Shown piece after piece: positions 1 through 11,600 of a DNA stretch of 64,000 nucleotides. Position 1 is the stretch's first letter. Every line of letters begins with the position of its first letter. The position numbers and the translations under genes are program-made. This DNA comes from Rhabdornis inornatus (taxonomy: Eukaryota > Chordata > Aves > Passeriformes > Rhabdornithidae), in the NCBI GenBank assembly GCA_013397075.1, contig VWZS01004485.1, positions 570,281-634,280 of the forward strand, written 5' to 3'. The notes beneath the pieces are model-generated. The model saw nothing but the letters and a program-made list of their open reading frames with translations. It made no database searches and was not told the DNA's origin.

Positions 1-192
1 GCTTCAAGAGCAGAGGACACCATCTCCCAGAAGGCTCCATGCATGGTCAACATGTACCACCAGTGGCTGGATATACTCAAACAGCATGAGAAACATATCA
101 AGATCAAAGATGTTCACAAATGAACATCTTTGCTTTGTCCTGGCAGAGGAGTGTCTGGTGCAGATATGGTAAGACATCAGAGCACTAAACAC
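1..192. other. coding-like patch at the window edge, strand uncertain
   Basis: I do not recognise a gene here. On the plus strand, frame 1 is open from base 1 to a TGA at 121-123. About 60% of its third codon positions are G or C, well above the AT-rich background, and its composition is protein-like (it includes the run MVNMYHQWLDIL). From about base 105 the reading seems to continue in frame 2, up to a GTAAGA donor-like site at 169, which would suggest a frameshifted exon or pseudogene. On the minus strand, a frame starts just after an AATTTCTCAG acceptor-like site (exon start at 194) and runs to a stop at 4-6, with a hydrophobic composition. That minus reading is phase-compatible with the candidate exon at 1248-1300. 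Only one reading can be real. The patch is cut by the window edge. Confidence 0.25.
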
Positions 193-1247
193 TCCTGAGA
201 AATTCTTCCCAAGGTTACGAACTTCAACACATATGTTTCCAAGGACTTGGTTTTGTCAGCATGTGCACAGTTACACACAGAACCAAAAAATTAATTGCAA
301 AGAGTTTGTCTTTTAAAATGACTGCAGTTAAAATACTGGTCACATATTTATGATCTGTGGAGGTTCAAGGTAAATACATACAAAGAAAATTGCTCATTGT
401 ATCTTTAATTAACACAGAACTTTGAAACCAAAGATATGTAGTAATTTTTTTTATGATTATTTACCCATACATACAATTCAGAAGCTGAAACACTGTCACA
501 GCACTTTTACAGAACAATGGACTCAAAGATGGGTTGAAAACTAAGTGATGGACTAAAACAACTCAAATCAGCTTAGCCCAGAGATCACAGTGAATCACTG
601 ACAGAAGTCCAGAGTCCAAATGCACAGGTTTAACATATACCCCATTCCATCCACAGAACCACGGTCCAGTTTCGTAAGTTTGATTTTAACCCTGAAGCTC
701 ACTGTAGGTTAAATGACCATTTAGTGAAAGGTGTCCAACACATTACGCCTGCAAGCTGCCAACTCATGAATAGGGCTTCAGTTTCTACTTTTCCAGTAAA
801 TTAAAACCATATACAAACCGCCATCTAAACATGCATGTAAGTGTTTCTAGAATAATATCAGAACAGAAAAGTAATCACAGTATGACCATAATTACATTTT
901 TGCCTTAATCATTCCAATGCAACTGCACTTCCAGTTGCAAGTGTTCAATGATTCCTTCACTGCACCACCAGATGTCCCTGCCCAGCTGTGCTCGAAGCAC
1001 CCTGATGGATGCTATCCTACAATTCATTTCCTTTACACTAACCTCAAAGAAAATGCCAAATCCTTTCTTCACTAATATTGAAAATCAGACGACATCTGAA
1101 TCACCGAAAGAGAAAACAGCACTCCAATCCCTTATTTTTTTCTCCAGAAAACAAAAATATTTCTGATGCCTATTCCAATTACACAAAAAAAAGTCAATTC
1201 TATGCAGAAAGTATTTACTGTACTGGAATTTTATTAGCTATGCTTAC
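193..1247. other. non-coding AT-rich stretch
   Basis: I see no gene, recognisable repeat or RNA. The short open frames have no codon bias and no good splice sites. Confidence 0.5.
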
Positions 1248-1300
1248 CTTTCTTATTTTTTACTTGTTTTGTGTATTTGGAGCTACGGCTATGAATCTCC
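1248..1300 (-). other. candidate coding exon (53 nt), unrecognised gene
   Basis: On the minus strand this segment lies between an acceptor ending CATTTTTCAG (plus 1301-1310) and a donor AAAG|GTAAGC (GTAAGC at plus 1242-1247). One frame is open: one leading base, 17 codons, one trailing base. It reads EIHSRSSKYTKQVKNKK, a basic hydrophilic segment typical of a cytoplasmic tail or loop. The leading base completes the codon left open by candidate exon 39463-39509, and the trailing base fits the minus reading at 1-194. Third-position GC is not raised (6 of 17), so codon bias does not help. It could be a chance pseudo-exon. No gene family was recognised. Confidence 0.28.
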
Positions 1301-2294
1301 CTGAAAAATGCATGAAAGTTAAATATGTAGTTCAGTAAGGAAGTGACACAAGACACAATTAGAATTTTTTCCCCCTTAACTTCTTTAATTTTAAAAAACG
1401 TAAAAAGTGCAATTAAGCTCTTAAATAGAATTCAATTAATGTTACATGCTGTCTAAACTGTCTTCTGTAAAGCCATTCTATAAAACTAATGGCTGTGTGG
1501 AAACAGTGATTATTAAGGGTTATATAAACAGGAGTCCTAGAGAAACAATACTTGCAGTCAAGAGTAATTTTACTGTAACTCCCCTTCTCTGGCATAGTCA
1601 ATTTGTTCTCACGATTGAAGAGGCAACCAACAACAAAACTGGAATTCTAGTTTTTTGCTTTGCATCATGGATCATGAATTTGCTATATTTAAGGTTTTTG
1701 AATGCTGGTCTAGAGAACTAAATGTCCTTTTTTATTCACTCACTAGGTCCACAACACTGGCATCAACCAAAAAAGCCCTACAAGCTGACTTCAAACACAA
1801 ACACACTTTTTTTCTTTTTTTCTCTTTTCTTCTTTCTCTTTTTTTTTTTTTTTGGGGGGGGGTGACAACCCCCTTGCGGAGAGACATCACAAATTCAGTG
1901 ACAAATTCGACAGTGACTGCTGAGGTACAACACTGGCTGCACATGGCACATTTCATGAACACCTGGATGCTAATAACTGAACTAAGAGTAATGATTTGCT
2001 TCATACAGCTACTAATTGGTAATAATAATGCCACCACTAATTGGTTATAATAACTTTTACTCAATGCTTCATTGCTCAAGGGGTGAAAAAGCCTGCACTC
2101 TGCTGCTGACCCTCATGAGCTATTCAAGCTTCAAATGAGCCTAGTACAATGCATTGCAGGTGCCCAGCACTGCAGACACCTCTGAGAGGGGAACAATATA
2201 AATAGTGAATTAAACAGGGATTTTTAGGGTACTATTCAACTTGCAAAGCCTGGGATAACAGAGTTGTATGGCATCAGAAGAACTCAGTGTAGCT
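1301..2294. other. non-coding stretch with a pyrimidine tract and G-run
   Basis: Apart from the T/C tract and G9 run at 1807-1862, I see nothing assignable. The open frames on both strands across 1655-2079 run through that low-complexity tract and look like chance. Confidence 0.45.
1807..1862 (+). repeat. polypyrimidine tract ending in T15 then G9
   Basis: About 47 bases are almost entirely T and C and end in a run of about 15 T. They are followed directly by nine G at 1854-1862. This is simple-sequence DNA. The T-run/G-run junction is unusual and also an error-prone place for sequencing or assembly. Confidence 0.8.
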
Positions 2295-2562
2295 CAGCTA
2301 CCTTTCTGCAAGGGCACGTGGTGATAGGACAAGGGGTAAAGACTTTAAACTGAGAGGGCAGGTTTGGATTAGATACTAGGGAAAAACTCTTCGCTGTGAG
2401 GGTGATGAGGCACAGGCTGCCCAGAGAAGTTGTGAATGCCCCATCCCTGGTAGTGTTCAAGGCCAGGCTGGACAGGTCTTTGAACAACCTCATCTAGTGG
2501 AAGGTGTCTCGGCCCATGGATATCATTAAAGTTCCTTCCAAACCAAAACATCCTACTACACT
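2295..2562 (+). mobile_element. CR1 LINE, 3'-end fragment
   Basis: This is a 5'-truncated CR1 non-LTR retrotransposon in plus orientation. Recognisable 3'-region phrases appear in order: the GTGATAGGACAAGGGG block near 2320, the aggctgcccagagaag block near 2412, the ccctggtagtgttcaaggcc block near 2444, and the terminal aaagttccttccaaaccaaa block near 2528. The final octamer repeats are degraded, so this is an old copy. The region is the 3' end after ORF2 and is non-coding. Open frames on both strands here are shadows of the repeat. The left boundary is approximate. Confidence 0.88.
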
Positions 2563-5171
2563 GTGTTTCTCACCACCCTAAAATTCCCAGGGACCAAATG
2601 CCATACTGCAGGAGGGCAATATTGCTTTTTGCTCAGCCAGCAGTAATTTAAACAGGGCATAATTTGGCTACATTTTCCCATCAGATGAGGATTGTCCCTA
2701 GTACAAAGCCAAGAGCCCCAGTGACTTTGCCAGCTGTCCCTGCTAGCACCACGTACCTGATCACACAGCAGAAATGCTCTCTACTCTATTCCAGCTCGTG
2801 TTTGGCCAGAGCCCTGGTTGGAGCTGAAGGAGCAGAAGAATCAAGGAGCCAAAGCAATAAATCTGGGTTCTCAAAATTCCCCTGCTGGGACTATTCTGGC
2901 ACACAAGCAAATAGGGTCGATTTTAATCACAAGTATTTATAAGATAAATTTAACTTACGGCCACACACATTTATTTTTTTCATAAAGAAAACAGCAAAAG
3001 TGGAACAGAGCCAAGACTTGATACAAACTATACTTCCAACAAGATATGAACTAACTGTAATTATGTTCATATATGTAAAGAGCTGCTGTATAGGAGTTAG
3101 CTGTACTCTCCCTCCATCCTGCAGGAAGAATTTCCCACACTGAACTGTAAGGCTGGATGCCAGCAATTATGTTTTGGTGTTTTTTATTAGTATGTCTGTT
3201 TTAGGGTTTTTATTAGTATGCCTTGTCATAACTCTTCTCAAGATTTCTCTGTGACCAATTGATATACTGAACAAGAAACCTTCTGAGGGAACGTTACTTT
3301 TCACCCATGGAACTGGTAAGCAGAAAGCAGCTCACAGTAGTAACAACATGCCGTGTTTAACAACATCGCCACAGTGCTTATGTTATGCTTCAGGGTAAGA
3401 GTAAATGAGAAACTCCTATATGCAGAATTCTCATTATGGCCATGTAGAAGGAAGCACTTCAAGTACAAGACATGTTAGCATTTTACTGCAGCACTTCTGC
3501 CTGTGAAGACTGGTTGGGGGAACCACGTTTACAAGCTAAGGTGCCTTCTTTATGAAGAAGGGAAGATCACAGTGATGAAATGTGACTGTGTCTGAACATG
3601 CCAGCTATACCTCTTGCTATTAAATCCTCTGCTTTTAGGAATTAAAGGCTATCTACAGTATTTTGTGACTTATGCTGATCTGTAGAGGATAATCTGTTTT
3701 CTGTTTTAAGTTGCTTAGAGAGGTTACTATATCTCCCTCCCTCTGTTTTTCAGCTGGACTCTGTGATCTTAAATGATTAATTCCTCATCCTCTCCCCATT
3801 GTTAATAGCAACAGGTGCCATTTTTCTGAGATATCTTCTGCATGCAGTTCTCTTCTTCCTTTACCATCTTCTCTTTTGCCCTTTCTTCCTACAAGTAGAG
3901 CCACTCTTTCACATTTCCCCCCAACTGTCCCTTAAATGCCATTCTCAAAAGTTCACTTCTTTTTCTCAAAAAATAATTGCACAGAGGAAATCCAGAGGTA
4001 AATTTACAGGAAAAAAATTATTCATACCCAGATCCTCTCTTCTCTGAATTTCCCCTTTTTTAGAATAAACATGTCTTTTCTTTCTATCTTTACACACAAG
4101 TCTTACCTATTCAAGCTAGAACTATGAAAAAATTGTAAGGTGCAATTATAAGCAAAAAATTTAATCTTGTATCCCATGGACAATATGCAGCTTTTGGAAA
4201 ACATGTCAGAAATCACATTAAAAATAACTGAAATCAGAGGAATTGTAGTTTGTAAAAATTATACTTCAAACTTTTAAATGTGTAAATGTAGCCAGGATCA
4301 AAATTCAGTCAAAAGTCTCATAACTTGTGTTTCCAAATCAGATAGTTAACTTTTGCGTGTTAAAACACTAAATAATGTATCCATGACATTTCTTTTAGTA
4401 GTGCCTGAAGTATAGAATGATCTTTGAAAAGGCCATGGTTTTGTAACCATCACATGCAGTGAATATAAAACCATATTTTGTCAAAAAATAAATTAACAAA
4501 GAAAGAGTAAGTAGGGACAAAATTCAAGGAGAAGGGTGAGATTAGCACCATGGAGGATGTATTCTTTTCTTGACCTAACCTGAATGCATAATTTACAATA
4601 CTTGGAAAGTACAGGTGCATGAAAATGACAAACCATGCAGTCAACAGTGACCTGTGGTCCCATTTAGTTCTCATGTAAATCCAGGGAATTATATTTTAGA
4701 ACAAAAATTCTACAATTCTGTGAAGAATGTGACACTGCAATTGAAAAGAAAGCTGTTTATACTGAAGTTAAACTACAATACTGGATTCAGAGTTGTAAAC
4801 CAAAGCTGCTATCAATCAACACTTCACATCTGATTGCTAATCAAGTTTCCTGCATTAGTGTCAAATTGAAATCAGATTTCTAGTGATGTTAATTATCCTA
4901 CTACTTACAAAACTCTCATTTCTTCAGAGATTAGCACTTTCTGAAATGTGCAAGTCACTGCAATTTCAGTAGGTGGAATTTCTCTTAAAAGATCTTGAGA
5001 ACAACCAAAAATTTTTTGTTATTTTAGCTGGATGCAGATGTTCCATATCATTTTGTACCAACAATGCTGTGCTGTGGGTTCAGGAGCAACAACTGAATCA
5101 TTCAGGTGGCCACGTTCCCAACTTAAAATTGTTCATCAAAGCCCCTGCCTCACACAGCTAATAGAAGCCAA
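2563..5171. other. non-coding AT-rich stretch
   Basis: I see no gene or recognisable repeat. Short open frames (for example 2927-3166 minus and 4450-4674 minus) have AT-driven composition and no convincing splice sites. Confidence 0.5.
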
Positions 5172-5672
5172 TATAGAACCACAGAACAGTATGAGGGGAA
5201 GAGACCTTTAAAGACCTCTAGTCCAACACCCCTGCCAAAGACAGGAACACCCTCCACTTGGTCAGGTTGCTCAGAACCCCATCCATCCTGGCTTTGAATA
5301 TTTTCAGCGATGGGACATCTACCACCTCCCTGGGCAACTTCACCCAGTGTCTCACCACCTTTACAATAAATAATTTCTTTGTTATATCCAGTCTAAATCT
5401 ACCCTTTTAGTTTACAACAATTAACCCTCGCCCTGTCACTACAGGTTCTATTAAAAAGTCTGTCCCCACCTTTCTTATAAATCCCCTTTAGGTACTGGAA
5501 GGTGCTCTAAGGTCTCCCAGAAGCCCTCTCTTCTCCAGGCTGAACAACCCCAACTCAGCTTGCCACAGGAAAGGTGTTCCAGCCCTCTTCATGCCTTCCT
5601 CTGGACCTGCTCCAGGAGGTCCACGTCTTTCCTGTGCTGAGGACTTCAGAGCTGAATACAGTTCTCCAAGCA
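5172..5672 (-). mobile_element. CR1 LINE, 3'-end fragment
   Basis: This is CR1 in minus orientation. On the plus strand it begins with the inverted 3' terminus (atagaaccacagaacagt) and continues through the typical reverse-complement blocks: the tccaacacccctgcc block near 5222, the gggacatctaccacctccctgggcaac block near 5311, the tcttctccaggctgaacaacccc block near 5529, and the ccacgtctttcctgtgctga block near 5620. About 500 bp of the 3' region survive. It was 5'-truncated on insertion, as is usual for CR1. The open frames inside it are not genes. Confidence 0.92.
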
Positions 5673-8119
5673 ATTAAAAAAGCTGACTAAACAATGAAGT
5701 TAAGGATTTATCTACTTAGTTCAGTTGATTTGTTGAATTTTGCGAAGTGATGTAATTTTCCACTATTCAATTTTGACCCTTTTCTTACAAGTGTTTTGAC
5801 AAAATACAGCAAACTTCTGTTAAAGCAAAACCCAAACACTCTCTCCAAATCAGGCACGGAACAAAAACAGGAAATGGAAAAAACCCCTGGAGACATGAAG
5901 ATGGGAAGTCAAATCCTCTCTAGAGGCATGAGGACACAGAGAAATGTACCTTGACACGTGTACAAACCCACGTCCACCTCTGGAGCCAGGGCTGCACTGA
6001 TGCTGTCTCACTGCTGTTAGAACAATGAGTCAGTCACTAAAGGGACATGCTGTTACAAGATTAAAAAACAAATTATCTTAAACCCACAACGGGTTTTGCT
6101 CATTATTAAATAATAGTGGCACCTGCAGCGATTCTATCTTAAAAGGAGACCTGTGCTAAATTTATCTATTGCCAAATTTTCCTCTGGCTTTTTCCAATGG
6201 CTCTTTGCAAACAGAAAAAAAAAGAGAAAAGAAAAAATAAGAGGTTAAATTTGCTGGAACTGTTTACTGTAAACATATTAATGCTCTTTGCAGATGATTC
6301 CAAATTTCAGTGAGTTAAACCTCTCTCCTTTTTGATTTGATTTTTTAAAATTTGATTAAAAGGAGAAAATCCATTTATATTTTTGTATTTATTAATCCTT
6401 TGGCATTTAATAACATATATGACCAGAATAAATTTATAACAAAATGAAAAGCTATAAAAATATTTTAAAGAAATTAGCAATCATTCTGAATGTGCCCAGG
6501 CCACTGCTGACTAGGATAGCAAGTGAAGATCAGTGAATTATTTTCAGAACGTTGACTTGAATTGAGATCTTCACTCTATTATTCAGAAATATTTTTAATT
6601 CTGTATAATGCAGAATGTTGCCAAAATCATCGAGACTGTTACAAGTATTTAGCCATAAGCATTAGGACAACATCCGCTAGTTGTTACACACAAACTAAAT
6701 GACCATGTTGCAAAGTTTGTTGAAATTCAACTTCTATTTCTTTGTGATGATGACTGCCCCATGCATATTTACTTGCCGAGCTAGAGGTTACACCCACACC
6801 TCCAAGATGAACGCTGTGGTGTTTGCCTCTGATGCTCATAAGCACCATAGGAAGTCTTGAAATTACATTAAAATGTAAAATCTGTGCTGGAAGAACCACA
6901 GAGGAACAAAGTGTTTCTGCACAGCCTCAAGAAAATGTTATTTTGAAAACCAAATTTTAGTGCAACCACAGAAATTCACTCCTGAGTAACTCCGTTGCTG
7001 GCTTATACTTTAGCAAAAGACCACATTTTACTCTAACATAAGAGTTTTATTTTAAATTACTACAGTGCTGGTCAATTAGATCATATTTTTAGTGCTGCAC
7101 ATCCAGGTGCAGTATTTGGAATAGAAAGTTGTATCACCAAAAAAACCCCAAACAAACCAAAAAGACCAACTTGAGAGACTGGTCATGAGACCTGGAGTGA
7201 CCTGACAAAAAGCCCAAGCCTACAGGTCACAGTCAGAGGGAGGATGTGTCACTTCTGTGATGGACAATTCTTGTCCTTTCTTCTTCTGATAACCTCATAA
7301 ATGTGACTTCTGAACATCTGTCCTGTTTCCAATTTTGATTTTTTGAAAAAACAATTTTTAAGAAAGAATGAACTCCATACTGAGAATGTATATAATCATC
7401 CTGATAAAACACAAGCTTTCCTCAAAAATTTGAAGAAAAATAAAATCAATTATGTTACATGGAATACTTTCTGCAGTTAACTAATTTAAGCAAGAACATG
7501 GTATTTATGAAAATAATCTTCCAAAAATTGTTGGGAAGTTAAATGCTGTTGGTATCCTTAAAGAGATCAGTAAAGCCCCGCCCCCCCTCCATTATTTCAC
7601 CTTGTAAATATACCACATTTGCTTTTGTCAACTACAAAGTATGTACCATAATCTGAATTTTCCTGGTGCTCCTAGAGAAGGCCAGGTACAGACTGATTGT
7701 GAGCACCAAAGTGACCTCAATAGTGAGAAATCTGCATAACTTTGGGATGTTTTATTTTTAGAAAAGACAGTGCTAAACACTAACTATGGTACTGTCTGGG
7801 AAAGGAGGAATTAGACAAAACTGCAATTCAACTGGCTTCCTAAGAAGGAAGACCACACATAAACAGACCCTGTAAGCACCTGGAAGACAATCATGAGGAC
7901 ATGACTAACAATGAATACATGCTTATTTTAAAAAAATCCTTGTAACACTGGGTCTCATTTTGTGACTAGGAATGCAAAACAATGTGTGTCATATGCCATT
8001 GACTTAATTCAGGCTTGGACCTAGAGCATGTGACATTTTCTTTTAAAAACAATCACAGAAACATAATCTAATGGAAGATATCTAGAATGAATATAAAACA
8101 GGTTAGACTAGAGTAGTGA
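5673..8119. other. non-coding stretch
   Basis: I see no gene that I can support. A splice-flanked open segment on the minus strand at 5789-5886 has two open frames and no codon bias, so I do not call it. An AT-rich patch lies at about 6320-6480. Confidence 0.45.
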
Positions 8120-8688
8120 GAGGGCAGTTGCCAACGGCTTCCTGAAAAATTGGAAGGACGTACTAAGTGGCACTCCACAAGGACCAATCCTGCATGTCTG
8201 GTACTCAGTAATTTCAGTAGCAAGAGCGGTGACAGAGAAAAAAGTGCATGTCTATTACATCTGCAGATAATACTATGCAGAAAAGGGCTACAAAGGCTGC
8301 TAAAACAGTCTGAAAGGGTTGGGGTTGTTCAGCCTGGAGAAGATTTTGGGGAGACCTTCTAATACCTAAGGGGTTACAAGAGAACCAGAGTGGGACTTTT
8401 TAGAAAGACATTTAGTCTTAGGACAAGAGGTAGGAAATTTACACTGAGAATAGGTAAAAATATCAGGAAATATCAGGAAAAAAATTCCTGTGAACATGGT
8501 GAGACACTGTTACAGGCTGCCCAGAGAAGCTGTGGATGCCTCATCCCTGGAAGTGTTCAAGGTCAGTTTGGATGGGGCTCTGAGCAACCTGGTTTAGTGG
8601 AAAGTGTCCCTGCCCATGGCACGGAGGCAGGAACAAGATGATCTTTAAGGCTCTTTTCAACCCAAACCATTCTGTGATTCTATGATTT
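8120..8688 (+). mobile_element. CR1 LINE, internally deleted copy
   Basis: This is a plus-oriented CR1. The left part (8120-8280) matches ORF2 sequence: the segment around 8165-8200 corresponds to the conserved reverse-transcriptase stretch (SG-PQG-like, here degraded), and a gcagata block that normally precedes DTKLG-type sequence follows. At about 8285 it jumps to the post-ORF2 region (ggttgttcagcctggagaag near 8322). It then runs to an intact 3' end, with caacccaaaccattctgtga near 8658 followed by gattctatga. The stretch between is missing, so the copy carries an internal deletion. It cannot encode a functional protein. Confidence 0.92.
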
Positions 8689-11600
8689 TATTAAGTGGAA
8701 GATTCAGAAAAAAACAGGATGATATTTATCAAGTGCATGTGCATTATATGTATGCAGAAACAATCAATTACACAAAACAAGATAAGAACTGTGAAGCATT
8801 AAAAAGCAAAAGCTGATTTGGGATGCAAAAGAAAGGCTATAACTTGTAAAACACTGAATTGTCTTGCTCTATTGTATTTATCAAGCTTTATGAGCTGAAA
8901 TAAATTGTCTTGTGCATTACAAAGGGGAAGAGGGTAGAGTGAGACAAGGGGAAGAAAAATACAGCAGTATGTGATAAGTCTTTGCTACAAAGTAAAGCAA
9001 ATAATCTGTTTCCTTCATGTTTGTGGATGAGAGAAGAAGGAATAGACCAAAATTGTATCAAGATACATTCAATTAAACTCTGTAAAAATCTTATCCAAAA
9101 AAATAGCTAAGAATATATTGCTTAAGGATGTCACGGACTCTCCATTACTGAAGACTTTAAAGAAAAACAAAAGTCATATATTTGACATGAATGGGGAGAA
9201 AATAAGACGATCTCTCATGACTCCAAGTCTTTTTATTCTACATTAAAAGACTGAAAAATAGAGCCAACACTTAACATAAATGTCCTCACATATCCAAAAT
9301 TTAAACCAATTGCATAACCTCATTGAGGAGGAATGGAAAGTGGAGATTCTCTAAAGCTATTCTGAAGGTTTCTTTGTCCTTGATAACAAAGTATCACTGC
9401 AGTGAATGAAAACCAGAAGGGATCAGCCCATGGTCAATCCTTGGTTCCTTCAGCTGAAAAAACCCTCAGAAAACAGTAAATGAGAGCAAGAAAATCAGAT
9501 TAACTTTGAATTCACCTATTTCATATTGGAATTTTCATTCATTTTTAATGTTCAAGTCACAAATGTAACCATTTGTCCTCCTAGAATAAAATTAATCTTG
9601 CACCCATTTTACATTTAGCCAGCAAGCTCAATGCACTTTGTTGTTGTTGAAAACATAAAGCCATATAAAAATGGTTGTGCAAACCAACCTTCACGTGGCT
9701 GCAATCCCAGCAGGCCCGGGAACAGAAGGTGTTACATCGTGTTTGTTTTGCAAAAGTAAAGGTCAGTTCTTTAGCTTAACTTCATGAAGAAAAAGTAAAG
9801 GTGTTATCCAGTGCTTATCAGTTATCAGCCCAAAGAAGAGGCTCAGCCAGGTAAAATAAATCCACATGGACAAAACCCACAACTGCAGAAGCGACACAAC
9901 TGGCTTGGCTACGGAACACAACTGAGAGACAGCTGCAGGAGAGCCAGAAAGCACATCTGCCGCTACTTCTGGGTTTGATATAAATGTGCAGCCAACTGGA
10001 ATTAACTGTTCTACTGGTCTGTGCCAAGCACTTTTTTCAAAGTCAGTATTTTGTAAGAAACAATGTCAAGTGTGACTGGTAGACCAAGGACTCAATATGA
10101 AACTGTGGGCTGTGCATGTACCCATCCAGTTAAGCTGGCCATCCTTCTCTATTTTTCTGTGAGTTTTCTTGTACAGAGTCCTTCAGGAGAGATCTTATGT
10201 CGCTGTCTTGCTTCTGAGACGTGTTCCCTTTATAAGGCTCTAGTAAGAATAAATAAACAGGGATTGCCGACAATATGTCCCATTAAATTCCAGCACCAAA
10301 CTAAATACAGCAAAATAAAGAAAGAGCATAATATGCAAAGGAAATTTTTTGGCCCACTTGACCTGCTAATACTACACATTTTAACAGGAAAGGAAGAAAA
10401 TCAGAAGACAAAAGATTTGCACCATGAACTGTTCCTTCACATCTGACAGCTTTCCAGTGAAAATGTTTAGAGCAATAGCCAGGATATTTGGACTGTTTTC
10501 TTCAGGGGATTACATTCCTCTATCTATCTCTTCTCAAGCCAGAACGTGTCTTTTTTCTAACTACACCTGATGCTGACTCATGGACTGCTCTGGACACTGC
10601 AAAGCCATAAAAGCAGATTAGACAAGGCTGCTTGATTTTTAATTTGCAGTCATTAGGTGGAGAGGAAGCCAAGTTCTAGTGGCATGCTCATGGTGATTTT
10701 TTACTACTTTAATATACTCATCAACATTATGTGAACAGTGTTCCTAACTTCATATGGCAGTTGGTAATTCTTGGACCTATATAATTTTATTTGTTTATAA
10801 TAAAGTTATAAAAACTAGCCAGCTGTGGAAAAGATTATTATGGGTTCAGAATTTTACTTGTAATCCAGCAGGAAACTACAGCAAAAGTTTTACTTTAGTA
10901 TGGCAACTACAGTTCAACAAAACTACACTGAAGTCAAGTAAGTTATTAACAAGTATGTAAATCAGGCAGTACGTAGCAGCTGCATGGTCTTTCATTCTAC
11001 CCATTACTTGCTAAAGTTTAATTGAATTCATTATTTTCCACTGGCTACTAGAAATACAACATTTTTAAAAATCAGTAGTATTTTACATGTTTCACCCCAA
11101 ATACAATGATAGTCAAAGGTGAAAAGTATAAGCACCAGTAAAAGTGGAAGAAATTGAAAGTTCATGAAATTAGGCAGTTGCACGAATGTCCAGATTCATG
11201 GTAAATTTTACTATATGCACAGAAGACAAGTTTTTAAATAACTGAAAATAAACTACTCTTAAACAGGATTTAGGAAGCACCCAGCACTTGTGAAAAGAGA
11301 TTATTAGAACTGAATTCAACCAAGAGCTGACATTTAAAAAAAAAAAAGTGAAGAGGCCATGTTTTGAATTGATGTGTTTCAGTCTACGATGCTGAGAATA
11401 AGGAAAGGATTCATGGCAAGGATTAGGATGCTACAAATCATATGGAACATATGAATAGGAGTCTGTTTCCATGTATCAATAGGGGTTTAATTTCTGAATG
11501 AGAAGCTTAAGCAAGGGCACATTCTTTTGTAAAATATCCCACGGGTTTCCTAGAATACACAGATGTAGTGACATCCTCACTTCTAACTTTATTCAATAGG

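Noticed and set aside
5789..5886. 98-nt minus-strand segment between a good acceptor and a GTAAGA donor
   Set aside because: Two frames are open with no codon bias, and the product is a T-rich artefact (Phe/Leu/Cys-rich).
9763..10027. Hydrophobic minus-strand frame after a CTCCTGCAG acceptor
   Set aside because: It has no donor and two competing open frames. The hydrophobicity reflects antisense of a purine-rich stretch.
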